Part shown: positions 54,924-63,982 of the stretch, piece by piece
Layout: each line of letters opens with the position of its first letter
How positions within the stretch are numbered: the first letter of the stretch is position 1
Assembly (NCBI RefSeq): GCF_025971955.1
Contig: NZ_JAPDMX010000031.1
Location: forward strand, 44,292-108,291
Source of the DNA: Shewanella subflava
Lineage (GTDB): Bacteria; Pseudomonadota; Gammaproteobacteria; Enterobacterales; Shewanellaceae
DNA: 64,000 bases
Direction: 5' to 3'
Notes under the pieces: generated by a model
Database searches by the model: none
The model's input: the letters and a program-made list of their open reading frames with translations, nothing else
Told to the model about the DNA's origin: nothing
Program-made: the position numbers and the translations under genes

Positions 54924-56314
54924 CATAGACAGGATCTTTAGCTATAAACCTATATTTTAAATAGAAAAAAGGCCTTATTTATGATCTGATAATTGTCGCC
55001 AAACAAATCAACATGACCAATAAATAAAGCCGATGACAATTATCACCTTAAAAAAGCAGTTTATGCAATTCTTCAATGTAGACATCCTTCAAAAAATGGC
55101 TAAGCGCACTGGGTTTATACAGCGAAATCGCGCTGTTCTTCCTGAACAACTGGTTCCGTGTTTGGTCTCTGCGTTGAGCAAAGGTAACTGCCATGCCATT
55201 GCTGACTTATATCGTCAGTTTAATGGTATGTGTCTGACAGAAACAGATAATGTGGCTTATAAGCCTTTTCATAACCAGCTCCGTAAAGCAGCCTTTGCTG
55301 ATTTTATGAAGCAACTGGTTCAGTTGGCTATCGCCCAATTTGCGCGCCAACAATGCGCTTTACTCCCGAAGAGGTTGTCTTGCTTTGATGATATCTTGCT
55401 TCAGGACGGCAGTTCTTTTCATGTCCACAAGGCGTTAGCAGACGTGTACCCAAGCCGTTTTAAGCGAAATCCTGCCGCGATAGAGTGTCATATGACTATG
55501 TCATTGCGCACATTTAACCCGGTGGCAATGGCGATAAGTGCTGATACCGCTTCAGAAAGAACCTATCTCCCCAAGGCCTTTAGGATGAAAAACAAACTGC
55601 TTCTGGCTGATGCGGGCTATCCTGATTTTGATTATTTTGCCGATGTGGAACGCCATAATGGTTTCTATCTTTTTCGAGGGGCAAAGTCACTCAACCCAAG
55701 GATTGTTGAAGCTAGAAATGGCAAGGGTCGGGTGCTGCCTAAGCTTGCAGGAATGAAGCTTAAAGACATCACGCGTCGTACCAATCGCTCAGAAGTGCTT
55801 GACCTAAAGGTCTGCCGAGGAACACAGGAATGTCGAGTGATAAGGCGTTGGTTTGCAGAAGAAAAGAGATTTTGCATCTGCCTAACCAACTTACCGGCAG
55901 AGTCTTACTCAGCCGATGACATTATGGCAATTTACCGCTGCCGCTGGCAGGTTGAGTTGCTGTTCAAAGAGTTGAAATCACATACAAACTGGCAGAAATT
56001 TGTCACCGCGCAGAAAGCGATAGTTGACGGTCTCGTATGGGCCAGCCTGCTGGCACTTATCATCAGACGCAGTACCGCGATGCGCATCATGCCCTCAGTT
56101 TCGCTGTTCAAAGCAGCAAAGAATGTGGACGTTTGGCTGCTGCCGATTTTTGAATGTATCTGTCATCGGTCTTGGTCAGAAATAACAGAAAAGATAGACT
56201 GGGCGGTCTGCTATATAACAATAAATGCAAAAAAGTCATAACAAAGAAAATCTAGGAAAGACATCACGTTAGATGGGATTTATGCAGGACTTAATGCTTA
56301 AGGTCCAGTATAGG
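54924..56314 (+). mobile_element. IS4-family insertion sequence, copy 2 (intact)
   Basis: 1391 bp with imperfect terminal repeats (CATAGACAGGATCTTTAGC at the left; the right end reads inward as CCTATACTGGACCTTAAGC), one full-length transposase gene and perfect 10-bp target duplications. It is the only apparently functional IS in the window; two relatives lie at 13425-14798 and 62340-62755. Confidence 0.92.
55033..56241 (+). CDS. IS4-family transposase
   Basis: 402 residues, uninterrupted. The DDE-type catalytic core shows FDDILLQDGSS for the first Asp, LLADAGYPDFDYF for the second and the family YREK-type signature YRCRWQVELLFKELKSHTNW containing the Glu. ATG 55033 starts MTIITLKK, eight bases after the TAA-rich leader. 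It should catalyse cut-and-paste movement of its element and could act on the defective copy 1, whose ends are similar. Confidence 0.93.
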   Translation: MTIITLKKQFMQFFNVDILQKMAKRTGFIQRNRAVLPEQLVPCLVSALSKGNCHAIADLYRQFNGMCLTETDNVAYKPFHNQLRKAAFADFMKQLVQLAIAQFARQQCALLPKRLSCFDDILLQDGSSFHVHKALADVYPSRFKRNPAAIECHMTMSLRTFNPVAMAISADTASERTYLPKAFRMKNKLLLADAGYPDFDYFADVERHNGFYLFRGAKSLNPRIVEARNGKGRVLPKLAGMKLKDITRRTNRSEVLDLKVCRGTQECRVIRRWFAEEKRFCICLTNLPAESYSADDIMAIYRCRWQVELLFKELKSHTNWQKFVTAQKAIVDGLVWASLLALIIRRSTAMRIMPSVSLFKAAKNVDVWLLPIFECICHRSWSEITEKIDWAVCYITINAKKS

Positions 56315-56618
56315 ACAAGATATCAAAGAAATTATGTTGAATTCATTTTTTATAATTTCAATAAAAATACCTAAAACATTTTAATAATTTATCTCTGATC
56401 TATTCCTTTAAAGTCAACTTACATCAAACACCAAAAACAACATACTCACTTGTGGATACAAAATCAGCAGCACAAACCTTTCTACAGCATAATAAATTTT
56501 AAAAGTGAGTAGGTGATTCTTAAGGCTAAAATAATGTTCTTGAATTAAATGACATACATCAACTTTTTTATTGATGAATCAGCCAAAATAATTTATCTCA
56601 GCATTATTGGAGTTTGAA
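56315..56618. other. Leader region of the third nitrate porter
   Basis: About 300 AT-rich bases with no gene. An FNR-like box is at 56549-56562 and a small hairpin, CATCAA...TTGATG, at 56557-56576. The ribosome-binding site TTGGAG is at 56608-56613. Confidence 0.5.
56549..56562. promoter_or_regulatory. FNR/EtrA-like box upstream of the third nitrate porter
   Basis: ATGACATACATCAA matches TTGAT-N4-ATCAA at 8 of 10 positions, with a perfect right half, centred 63 bases before the ATG. Confidence 0.45.
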
Positions 56619-58106
56619 ATGGCTACTGAAAAATTTAACCTTTTTACTTTCAAAGACAAGATGAAAGTTTTACATCTTAGTTGGATGGCATTTTTTATTA
56701 CATTTTTGGTCTGGTTTAACTTCGCGCCCATGTTAATGGCTGTTAAAGAGTCGCTTGGATTAACGACGGATCAAATTAAAACGTTATTAATTTTAAATGT
56801 CGCCCTAACAATTCCCGCTCGGGTAATTATTGGAATGTTAACGGATAAATATGGTCCTAAAATTGTTTATTCTGCCTTGCTAATCTTTTGTTCAATTCCT
56901 TGTTTTATGTTTGCGTTAGCAGATAATTTTATTCAAGCAGCTATAGCTAGATTCTTACTTGGCTTTATAGGTGCAGGGTTTGTCATTGGCATTAGGATGG
57001 TATCTGAATGGTTTCCACATAACGAACTGGGAACGGCAGAAGGGATTTATGGTGGCTGGGGGAATTTTGGTTCTGCTGCAGCAGCTTTCACTTTACCTTC
57101 AATTGCACTCTTATTTGGTGGAGAAGATGGTTGGCGCTACGCCATCGGGATCACCGGCTTAATTAGTTTGCTATTTGGTTTTATCTACTACTTCAATGTA
57201 ACCAATACACCGAAAGGGTCGACCTATTTTCGCCCCAAAAGCTCAGTGGCTATGGAAGTTACTTCAATAGGTGATTTTTATTTGCTATTAGTTATGAAAA
57301 TACCAATGTATGCAGCCCTCTCACTCTTAACATGGAAATTGTCTCCTCAAGGCGTTAACCTGATCAGCAACCTGGCAACCTACTTTATCTACGCGGGTTT
57401 GTTACTGCTTTACCTATTCGAAGTATATAAGGTATGGAGTGTTAATAAACATATTTTCAGCGAAGATGTTCCTGAAATACACAGATATAGCTTTAAACAG
57501 GTCGCTGTACTCGATATTTTATATTTTACCAATTTTGGTTCAGAGCTTGCGGTTGTATCAATGTTGCCGCTGTTTTTTTTAGACACCTTCTCACTAGATC
57601 CTGTCTTAGCAGGTATGGTCGCAGGAGCTTATGCATTCATGAATCTAATGTCACGCCCTGCGGGTGGATGGTTCTCTGATAGATTCGGGCGAAAATCTAC
57701 ATTACTCATATTGACTGCTGGTTTAGCTATAGGTTACTTTTTAATGGGCCAAGTCAACAGTAATTGGCCGCTATGGTTAGCGGTTGTAACGGCAATGGGT
57801 TGCTCTTTCTTTGTTCAATCTGGTGAAGGTGCCGTATTTGCTGTAGTACCATTAATTAAAAGAAGATTAACAGGACAAATAGCGGGAATGACTGGCGCAT
57901 ATGGTAATGTTGGCGCAGTAACCTTTCTAACTATTTTATCGTTCGTTGATTATAAATCATTTTTTCTAGTAATATCCGCAACAGCTATGGTTGGCTTTAT
58001 CACCTTGTTTTTCATGAAAGAACCACGTGGTCAAATTGCCGAAATCAAAGAAGATGGTACAGTTGAATTAATAGATGTATCTAATAAGGGATTAATGAAA
58101 AGTTAA
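56619..58106 (+). CDS. Nitrate/nitrite MFS transporter (third of three)
   Basis: About 495 residues and 12 membrane helices. Nitrate-porter signatures are GFIGAGFVIGIRMVSEWFP, GIYGGWGNFGSAAAAFTLP and GGWFSDRFGRKSTLL. It has a short cytoplasmic tail, IAEIKEDGTVELIDVSNKG. ATG 56619 is preferred over 56607 because TTGGAG lies six bases upstream. It is as different from the two other porters here as they are from each other, so it is a separate subfamily. It stands alone between IS-rich segments. Confidence 0.87.
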   Translation: MATEKFNLFTFKDKMKVLHLSWMAFFITFLVWFNFAPMLMAVKESLGLTTDQIKTLLILNVALTIPARVIIGMLTDKYGPKIVYSALLIFCSIPCFMFALADNFIQAAIARFLLGFIGAGFVIGIRMVSEWFPHNELGTAEGIYGGWGNFGSAAAAFTLPSIALLFGGEDGWRYAIGITGLISLLFGFIYYFNVTNTPKGSTYFRPKSSVAMEVTSIGDFYLLLVMKIPMYAALSLLTWKLSPQGVNLISNLATYFIYAGLLLLYLFEVYKVWSVNKHIFSEDVPEIHRYSFKQVAVLDILYFTNFGSELAVVSMLPLFFLDTFSLDPVLAGMVAGAYAFMNLMSRPAGGWFSDRFGRKSTLLILTAGLAIGYFLMGQVNSNWPLWLAVVTAMGCSFFVQSGEGAVFAVVPLIKRRLTGQIAGMTGAYGNVGAVTFLTILSFVDYKSFFLVISATAMVGFITLFFMKEPRGQIAEIKEDGTVELIDVSNKGLMKS

Positions 58107-58124
58107 GCGAAATAATAAAAACTA

Positions 58125-58151
58125 CAAGCACCTGATAAAATAAGGTGCTTG
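58125..58151 (+). terminator. Terminator after the third nitrate porter
   Basis: CAAGCACCT and AGGTGCTTG form a perfect 9-bp stem with a 9-base loop, 18 bases past the stop; only TTG follows as a T-run. Confidence 0.65.
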
Positions 58152-58705
58152 TTGCAATCAAAAATACACTAATGAAGTTTAATCGATATCTCCAGAAATC
58201 GCCCAAACACCCCTAAATATCATTATAGTAAGGCACGCAAGTGTTAGTTGACAGATTCAATTTCGTTAGAAGCTAAATTGTTTATTTATCATTAGCCATA
58301 AACTTAGATAAAAGCGTAAACACAAAAAGTATCGAGTTATTATCTGAATTCGGGAATAATAATCCAAAGTAGCAGTAGCTATCTGTATAACTTAGAAATG
58401 GAAATAAATTAGTTACTCATAACATATTTTCTGCTTGAGTCTAATTTTTAGTTACATATACATTTTTATGAACTTGACCATATATGGACGCCTCAGCTTT
58501 TACAACACTTTTGAATGATTGGTTCACTACCATATATTCGGCGTCTAAATAGGCTTTTTACCCGCGCCATGATGTAAATCCGAAACCTATTACCTTATCA
58601 GTACATCGGCATTTAATGCCTTGGTCAAGTCAGGCTCTAATAGGTACGGTTGACCGTTTATTCATCAGTGCATGTAAACTTTTAGGTGATACTTAACGTC
58701 TTACG
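58152..58705. other. Non-coding region, nothing firmly recognised
   Basis: AT-rich, no gene. The 18-mer around 58336 (GTTATTATCTGAATTCGG) differs by one base from one at 54772, which may mark an old IS end. A short minus-strand frame near 58430-58560 shows no family resemblance. Confidence 0.45.
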
Positions 58706-58990
58706 CAAACGCTTTATTAACGTCGAAATTATTGTTACTCGTGAGGATCCGCCATCCTATACGCGCTATTTTATTAGCCAATGCGACAACGGCTTTGTGT
58801 CGACCTTGCCTTAACGCAAGCGCATTAAACCACCGTCCAAGTCTATCATCACGTTTGCTCGCAAATCGGCCAACGGCTCTGGAACCATGGATGAGTAAAA
58901 CGCGTAGTTCTGAGCTGCCATTTTTCGTGATCGATCCTAGTCGTACTTTTCCACCGGAACTCGCTTGTGATGTTCAAAATGCCCCCATTT
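58706..58990 (-). pseudogene. IS110-family transposase C-terminal remnant
   Basis: The minus strand encodes GSITKNGSSELRVLLIHGSR, AVGRFASKRDDRLGRWFNAL and HKAVVALANKIARIGWRILT, matching the IS110 C-terminal transposase domain (G.I.K.G....R.LL..GAR...ALANK.ARI.W.LL). Stops precede and follow; the RuvC-like N-terminal part is gone. Confidence 0.72.
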
Positions 58991-59202
58991 TTCTTCGTCT
59001 TTGTTGGATAGTATTACGATTTTATCAAAAGCTTACTTTGATTTAGTCGCAATTGAACTGATTGCGGCATGTTCATCGTTAAGCATGTTATCTAGGTCTT
59101 TTGTACCTAGCCAAGTTAGAAGAATATGCATCCATGGGTACTCATAAAAAGGAATTGTAAATAATCTTACATTAAACAATTAATTTTACTATGAAGATTT
59201 AA

Positions 59203-59427
59203 TTATTCCTCAACATAATCAATGACATCCTCAACTTTACAACCAAAGTATTGGCATAAAGAATCAATCGCTTTTGTCGTTGTTGAATACTCATAACTTG
59301 GATTTATCATCTTAGATAATGCGGTTCTATTTACGCTAGCGGAGTCAGCAACCTCTTGAAGGGTAATCTTCCTTCTTTCTTTAAATTCTTTTTCTGCTAT
59401 TAACTCTTTGATTTTAAACCTAATCAA
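59203..59427 (-). CDS. XRE-family (Cro/C1-type) repressor
   Basis: 74 residues with one helix-turn-helix: ITLQEVADSASVNRTALSKM (~22-41). It is the expected size of a minimal repressor and is divergent from the AlpA-like gene across 119 bases containing operator-like repeats. It likely keeps the small integrative module silent. Confidence 0.85.
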   Translation of the reverse strand: MIRFKIKELIAEKEFKERRKITLQEVADSASVNRTALSKMINPSYEYSTTTKAIDSLCQYFGCKVEDVIDYVEE

Positions 59428-59464
59428 TTTTATTCACCCTTAAATGATGTAAAAACACCAAAAT

Positions 59465-59533
59465 GTTCCTTGCAGGAACGAAAAACAAATGCTTAAATGT
59501 TCTTACATAGAACACAACGAACACATTAAGAAC
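59465..59533. promoter_or_regulatory. Operator array GTTC-N7-GAAC between repressor and AlpA-like gene
   Basis: Two perfect GTTC-N7-GAAC palindromes at 59465-59479 (GTTCCTTGCAGGAAC) and 59499-59513 (GTTCTTACATAGAAC), plus GAAC-N7-GAAC at 59519-59533. Start-to-start spacings are 34 and 20 bases. This is the layout of a repressor-controlled divergent switch; the XRE protein is the natural ligand. Confidence 0.75.
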
Positions 59534-59546
59534 ATTTGGAGCTACT

Positions 59547-59783
59547 ATGGAACAAACGTTACTCAATGCTAAAGAACTTTCTCAAAGAATAAAGTTTAGT
59601 GCACCATATATCAACCATACATTGAAAGATAATGTTTTCATTGAGGGGGTTCATTACATTAAACCTTTTGGTGGTCGTAAGATTTTTTATATTTGGGAGG
59701 AAATAGAAAGGGAACTATTTAAAAAACCTAAGTCTGTTCAAGTGCTTGTTCCAATGGCCAGGGGAGGTATTTGTCATGGCTAG
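59547..59783 (+). CDS. AlpA/excisionase-like small DNA-binding protein
   Basis: 78 residues. LNAKELSQRIKFSAPYINH resembles the winged-helix start of excisionase/AlpA proteins, and VHYIKPFGGRKIFYIWEEI resembles their target-contacting wing. Its last codons overlap the integrase start by 8 bases, the arrangement expected for an excisionase or integrase regulator. ATG follows TTTGGAG. Confidence 0.7.
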   Translation: MEQTLLNAKELSQRIKFSAPYINHTLKDNVFIEGVHYIKPFGGRKIFYIWEEIERELFKKPKSVQVLVPMARGGICHG

Positions 59784-60999
59784 CATTAGAGCTCGCAGTG
59801 GAAAATTATTTTTTGATTTCACTTATCAAGGCATTCGATGTCGTGAACAAACACTTTTAATTGATAACCGCCAAAATCGAGTCAAGCTAAACAGCATTTT
59901 AACTACTATAGAAGCTGAAATACGCTTAAACAGGTTTGTTTTTAAGAACTATTTCCCCTCAAGTTCGAAGTGTGCTGCATTTTTGGAATATGATTTAAAA
60001 GTCGAGCAATACATATCAGAAAATACTGCCCCTTTAACCACTCACATTTTATCTAACATTCCAAAATTTGGAGAATTTGCAGACGAGTGGCTTGCTGAAA
60101 ATAAAATCCAATGGAAGAACAGTCATTACAAGAATGTGGTAATGATTGTTTATAATTATTTATTACCTGTGTTTGGTCAAGCTAGGCTTGATGAGATTAC
60201 TCGCGCTCAAATAATCAAATTTAGGGCGGCAATTGCTAGCCCCAAACGCTCTAACGTAAAAGATAAACTCAGTAATGACTGGATCAACCATGTGATGACA
60301 CCTTTACGAGGTATTTTGAATGAAGCGGCAATGCGTTATGAGTTTCCTACACCGTTCATCAATATTAAACCATTGAAAATTGATAAGACTCCGATTGAGC
60401 CCTTTAGCCTAATTGAAGTCCAACGTTTCCTTGCTAACGTCCGTGCTGATTTCCGTGATTACTATATTGTGCGTTTTTTTACTGCCATGAGAACAGCAGA
60501 GATTGATGGTTTGAAATGGCAATTTGTCAATTTTGAACGAAAGGAAATACTCATTCAAGAAACACTCGTTGACGGCAATGTGGAAACGCCCAAGACATCG
60601 GCATCTTATCGCTGTATTCAACTGTCTCAACCGGTTGTGGATGCGTTAAAGCGCCAATACTCTATAACAGGCAATAATGCTTATGTTTTTTGCAATGCAA
60701 ATGGTAATCCTCTGGAACACAGGAATGTAACCAAACGCATATGGTATCCGGCTCTCATTGAGATGAACTTGAAAAGAAGAAGGCCTTATCAAACTCGACA
60801 TACCTGTGCCACCTTGTGGTTGGCCGCTGGCGAAAACCCTGAATGGATAGCAAAACAAATGGGTCACAGCACCACCAAGATGCTTTTTGAAGTCTACAGC
60901 CGCTATGTGCCGAATGCTACACGACAAGATGGTAGCGCCTTTGACCTACTGATTAAACAAACAGACTTTATCGCTATTGAGGAGCTGTGTGATGAATAA
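59776..60999 (+). CDS. Tyrosine recombinase (phage-type integrase)
   Basis: 407 residues from ATG 59776 (GGGGAGG eight bases upstream). An arm-binding N-terminal domain (~1-75) with SIRARSGKLFFDFTYQGIRC is followed by a SAM-like core-binding domain (~100-195). The catalytic domain (~215-395) has FFTAMRTAEIDGLKW (first Arg), RPYQTRHTCATL (HxxR replaced by QTRH), MGHSTTKMLFEVYSRYVP with His and the Tyr nucleophile. It probably integrates the module 59.2-62.2 kb; no att duplication could be identified. Confidence 0.9.
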   Translation: MASIRARSGKLFFDFTYQGIRCREQTLLIDNRQNRVKLNSILTTIEAEIRLNRFVFKNYFPSSSKCAAFLEYDLKVEQYISENTAPLTTHILSNIPKFGEFADEWLAENKIQWKNSHYKNVVMIVYNYLLPVFGQARLDEITRAQIIKFRAAIASPKRSNVKDKLSNDWINHVMTPLRGILNEAAMRYEFPTPFINIKPLKIDKTPIEPFSLIEVQRFLANVRADFRDYYIVRFFTAMRTAEIDGLKWQFVNFERKEILIQETLVDGNVETPKTSASYRCIQLSQPVVDALKRQYSITGNNAYVFCNANGNPLEHRNVTKRIWYPALIEMNLKRRRPYQTRHTCATLWLAAGENPEWIAKQMGHSTTKMLFEVYSRYVPNATRQDGSAFDLLIKQTDFIAIEELCDE

Positions 61000-61855
61000 C
61001 GCAATTTTTGTATGGATTAAAGACATTAAAATAAGTGGCTCGTTACCAACTGCTAACTGTCAATTTATCTCTAATTATAAAACGATGCATGCTATCACTT
61101 CAGCCGAAATAGCAAGAACTAGTCAAACAAGCTGTGGATTGGCTCAAATAGTATTCGCTCACGATAGTCAGGGAAATATCGTGATTTGCTCTATTAAACC
61201 AATTTATACCCAATGCTCTGAAAATGAATATTTTAAGTTAGTTAACATGGTTGGTCCAAACAATGAAAACTTAGTTGGTCGGTTTTTAAAACTCATCAGT
61301 TTTATCACTTACTCAGAACTTCAGCCATTTACTGACTTTATTCTAAGTAACGCAAGAATTCTAAATGCATTTATGCAATCACAAGCCAGCTATTCTCATC
61401 ATCATGCAAATAAAAACGGCTTGTTTGAACACAGTATTGAGGTCGCTGAAATGACTTATCATAATGCAAAGCACTTGAAGCATTCCGATATAGAATGTCA
61501 GACAGGCTTAATTGCTGGGCTATTTCATGATATAGGTAAAATCTATCCCGTCTTACACAATAAAACTGATTCCTATGTTGCTGGCCCCCATGAAAGTTTT
61601 AACTTTGCTATTCTTGCAAAACCTTTAGGGGAACTAGGCACTCTAAATAGTAAGGTTTTTGCACTATTAAGTGATTTACTTGCGGCAAAACCATATGGCC
61701 ATAAAACTCGATACGCAATGGAGCATGTTCTTAAGCAGGCTGACCGTACCTCAGCAGAATCGAACTTTGTAAAAAAGCAATTCGAAGAACTACCAACGCA
61801 TTACTTTTTCACTAAAAAAAATGGCAAGCTAATATACAGACTTAACAGTCTTTAA
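60992..61855 (+). CDS. HD-domain protein, TraI_2/relaxase-like
   Basis: About 287 residues from ATG 60992, overlapping the integrase stop by 8 bases with GAGGAG upstream. The middle carries YSHHHANKNGLFEHSIEVAE and GLFHDIGKIYP, the His and His-Asp pairs of an HD phosphohydrolase, in the arrangement found in TraI_2 (MobH-type relaxase) N-terminal domains. The C-terminal relaxase extension of ICE proteins is missing. It may therefore be a stand-alone HD nuclease or phosphohydrolase. The coupling to the integrase suggests a role in the element, or as cargo acting on nucleotides or phage DNA. Confidence 0.75.
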   Translation: MNNAIFVWIKDIKISGSLPTANCQFISNYKTMHAITSAEIARTSQTSCGLAQIVFAHDSQGNIVICSIKPIYTQCSENEYFKLVNMVGPNNENLVGRFLKLISFITYSELQPFTDFILSNARILNAFMQSQASYSHHHANKNGLFEHSIEVAEMTYHNAKHLKHSDIECQTGLIAGLFHDIGKIYPVLHNKTDSYVAGPHESFNFAILAKPLGELGTLNSKVFALLSDLLAAKPYGHKTRYAMEHVLKQADRTSAESNFVKKQFEELPTHYFFTKKNGKLIYRLNSL

Positions 61856-61878
61856 CTAATGCTTTGGAGAATTTAAAG

Positions 61879-62211
61879 ATGATAAACAAATACATAGGCT
61901 ATGCAGAATACTTTGCGACTGGCGAGGGCTTAACAAAGTTTGTTGCTTCCGGAACAAAAGAAGAAATCATGAACTCCGCTGAACCTTTTATGTCTCGTTG
62001 TTTGACGTATTTCTCTATCAATGAAATACGTGATGCTCTAGAAGACGTTCAGAAAGATGAAGAATGTATTAAAAACCATAAAAATATAAATTATGAAGCT
62101 ATAAGAGTAGCTTACTTTCTAAGGGGACATGCACCTATTGTCGCTCAAACAATTCATGAGAATACTGGATATTATTCCTTCTCTTACAAGTTTTATATAA
62201 ATTTTTCCTAA
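61879..62211 (+). CDS. Hypothetical protein of the small integrative module
   Basis: 110 residues from ATG 61879 (GGAG at 61866). Not recognised; mixed alpha/beta character, no signal peptide. It follows the HD-domain gene by 23 bases and is probably its operon partner. The stop is close to the truncated IS4 copy, so later genes of the module may have been deleted. Confidence 0.6.
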   Translation: MINKYIGYAEYFATGEGLTKFVASGTKEEIMNSAEPFMSRCLTYFSINEIRDALEDVQKDEECIKNHKNINYEAIRVAYFLRGHAPIVAQTIHENTGYYSFSYKFYINFS

Positions 62212-62339
62212 CAATAATTTCACTCGTTTCATGGATTATATTTATATCGATAAAGCAACTACTGGCTTGCTCTAAGTACAGGTAATTGTATTATTTTAGT
62301 TCCTGTTAAATCAGCTCTTAAAATGACCAATTAATTTAT

Positions 62340-62755
62340 CATATACTGGACCTTAAGCATTAAGTCCTGCATAAATTCCATCTAACGTGATGTCTTTCCT
62401 AGATTTTCTTTGTTATGACTTTTTGCATTTATTGTTATATAGCAGACCACCCAGTCTATCTTTTCTGTTATTTCTGACCAAGACCGATGACAGATACATT
62501 CAAAAATCGGCAGCAGCCAAACGTCCACATTCTTTGCTGCTTTGAACAGCGAAACTGAGGGCATGATGCGCATCGCGGTACTGCGTCTGATGATAAGTGC
62601 CAGCAGGCTGGCCCATACGAGACCGTCAACTATCGCTTTCTGCGCGGTGGCAAATTTCTGCCAGTTTGTATGTGATTTCAACTCTTTGAACAGCAACTCA
62701 ACCTGCCAGCGGCAGCGGTAAATTGCCATAATGTCATCGGCTGAGTAAGACTCTG
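62340..62755 (-). mobile_element. Truncated IS4-family element, copy 3
   Basis: Holds the right terminal repeat (CATATACTGGACCTTAAGC) and the last ~115 codons of the transposase on the minus strand, beginning within DDIMAIYRCRWQVELLFKEL. The element is cut at GACTCTG where an IS3-family end begins. The remaining part is nearly identical to copy 2, so truncation is recent. Confidence 0.9.
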
Positions 62756-63165
62756 TCTGACGTGGTTTAATTGATACGACTAACCCAGTTAAGACATAAT
62801 TGATTTAACTGGAGATTCAAATGCAAACACGTAAATCCTATTCAAAAGAATTCAAGCTTGATGCCATTGCACTGGTAAGGGAGCAAAATTACAGTATTGC
62901 TGAAGCCGCTAGAAATTTAGAGGTCACTCCTCAGCTACTCGGCCGCTGGATAAAAGAATCAGAAAATGATGATAGTCATGCATTTAGAGGCAATGGCAAG
63001 CTGACACCTGAGCTGGAAGAGATCCGCAAGCTAAAAGCACAAGTAAAACGCTTAAAAATGGAGCGTGAAATATTAAAAAAAACGACGGTCTTCTTTGCCA
63101 AAGAAACGAAGTAAAATACGCGTTTATTGCCCAAAAAAAGAAGATCTGGCCAGTGATATTAATGT
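62754..63165 (+). mobile_element. IS3-family element, left part only
   Basis: It begins TGTCTGACGTGG at the IS4 junction and contains an intact orfA. Only the first ~15 codons of orfB (KYAFIAQKKKIWPV) follow in another frame before homology ends near 63165. It is replaced by IS630-type sequence, so it is immobile. Confidence 0.75.
62821..63114 (+). CDS. IS3-family transposase OrfA
   Basis: 97 residues, complete: the helix-turn-helix KLDAIALVREQNYSIAEAAR, the LLGRWIKE turn and a C-terminal leucine zipper (KLKAQVKRLKMEREILKK) ending in TTVFFAKE, the region where OrfAB frameshifting usually happens. OrfB is missing, so it has no catalytic function. Confidence 0.88.
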   Translation: MQTRKSYSKEFKLDAIALVREQNYSIAEAARNLEVTPQLLGRWIKESENDDSHAFRGNGKLTPELEEIRKLKAQVKRLKMEREILKKTTVFFAKETK

Positions 63166-63198
63166 GTCATACCAATCCGCATTGAATTGTGATCTAAT

Positions 63199-63939
63199 GT
63201 GTTCATCATTTCTAAATCATTTTATTCTTTGAAAAACTACACACCTGTTCAACTAGCTAAATTATCAAAGTCAGAAAAAGATGCTCGTATGCGCATTCGC
63301 ATATTGGCCATTTCATGCTTTTTGGAATGCCACAATCGCGCTCAAGTTGCTCGCCAGTTAAAGGTAAGTCGTCGCAGTGTCAATGAATGGGTTAAAAACT
63401 ACTTAAATACTGGCATTGATGGTTTAAAAGCTAATATGAACTCGACAAATGCGAATAAACTCGACGACCAGCAAAGCAAGCCCTCTATCAATATATAGAC
63501 GAGTTAAGCCGCTCTGAACAAGGTGGAAGATTAACGGGTATAGATATTCAATCTTATATAGAACAGCAGTTTGGGATCCATTATCATCTAAATCATGTAT
63601 ATAAAATATTGAAAAGTATTGGCTTAAGCTGGATTACAAGTCGCTCTAGGCACCCAAAAAAATCCTTAGAAGCTCAAGCAGAGTTTAAAAAAACTCATTT
63701 CTAAAACGATCGCAACGATCCCAGTGTATATCCCTTTAGACACTGTCGATATTTGGTTTCAAGATGAAGCTCGATTTGGCCAACAAAATACAACAACCAA
63801 ACTTTGGGCTCCAAAAGGTTCTCGACCCAGAGTCGTAAAACAGCAGCAATTTGAATATGCTTATTTGTTTGGTGCTGTCTGCCCCGCAACTGGGGCAACA
63901 GAAGCCTTGGTCACCCCTTTTGTTGTAAGCGGTCAATAA
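63199..63939 (+). pseudogene. IS630-family transposase, frameshifted and truncated
   Basis: Three frames carry successive parts of one IS630-type protein. The first is the HTH region to ~63480 (VARQLKVSRRSVNEWVKNYL). The second is YIDELSRSEQGGRLTGIDIQ to ~63700. The last is WFQDEARFGQQNTTTKLWAP, holding the first DDE aspartate, to 63939. At least two frameshifts and loss of the C-terminal Asp/Glu residues make it inactive. Confidence 0.82.
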
Positions 63940-63982
63940 ACCCCACATACCAATAATACTCACGCTTTAATATAGTACCTTT

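Noticed and set aside
58732..59046. 104-codon plus-strand frame
   Set aside because: It is antisense to the IS110 transposase remnant, which has clear family motifs.
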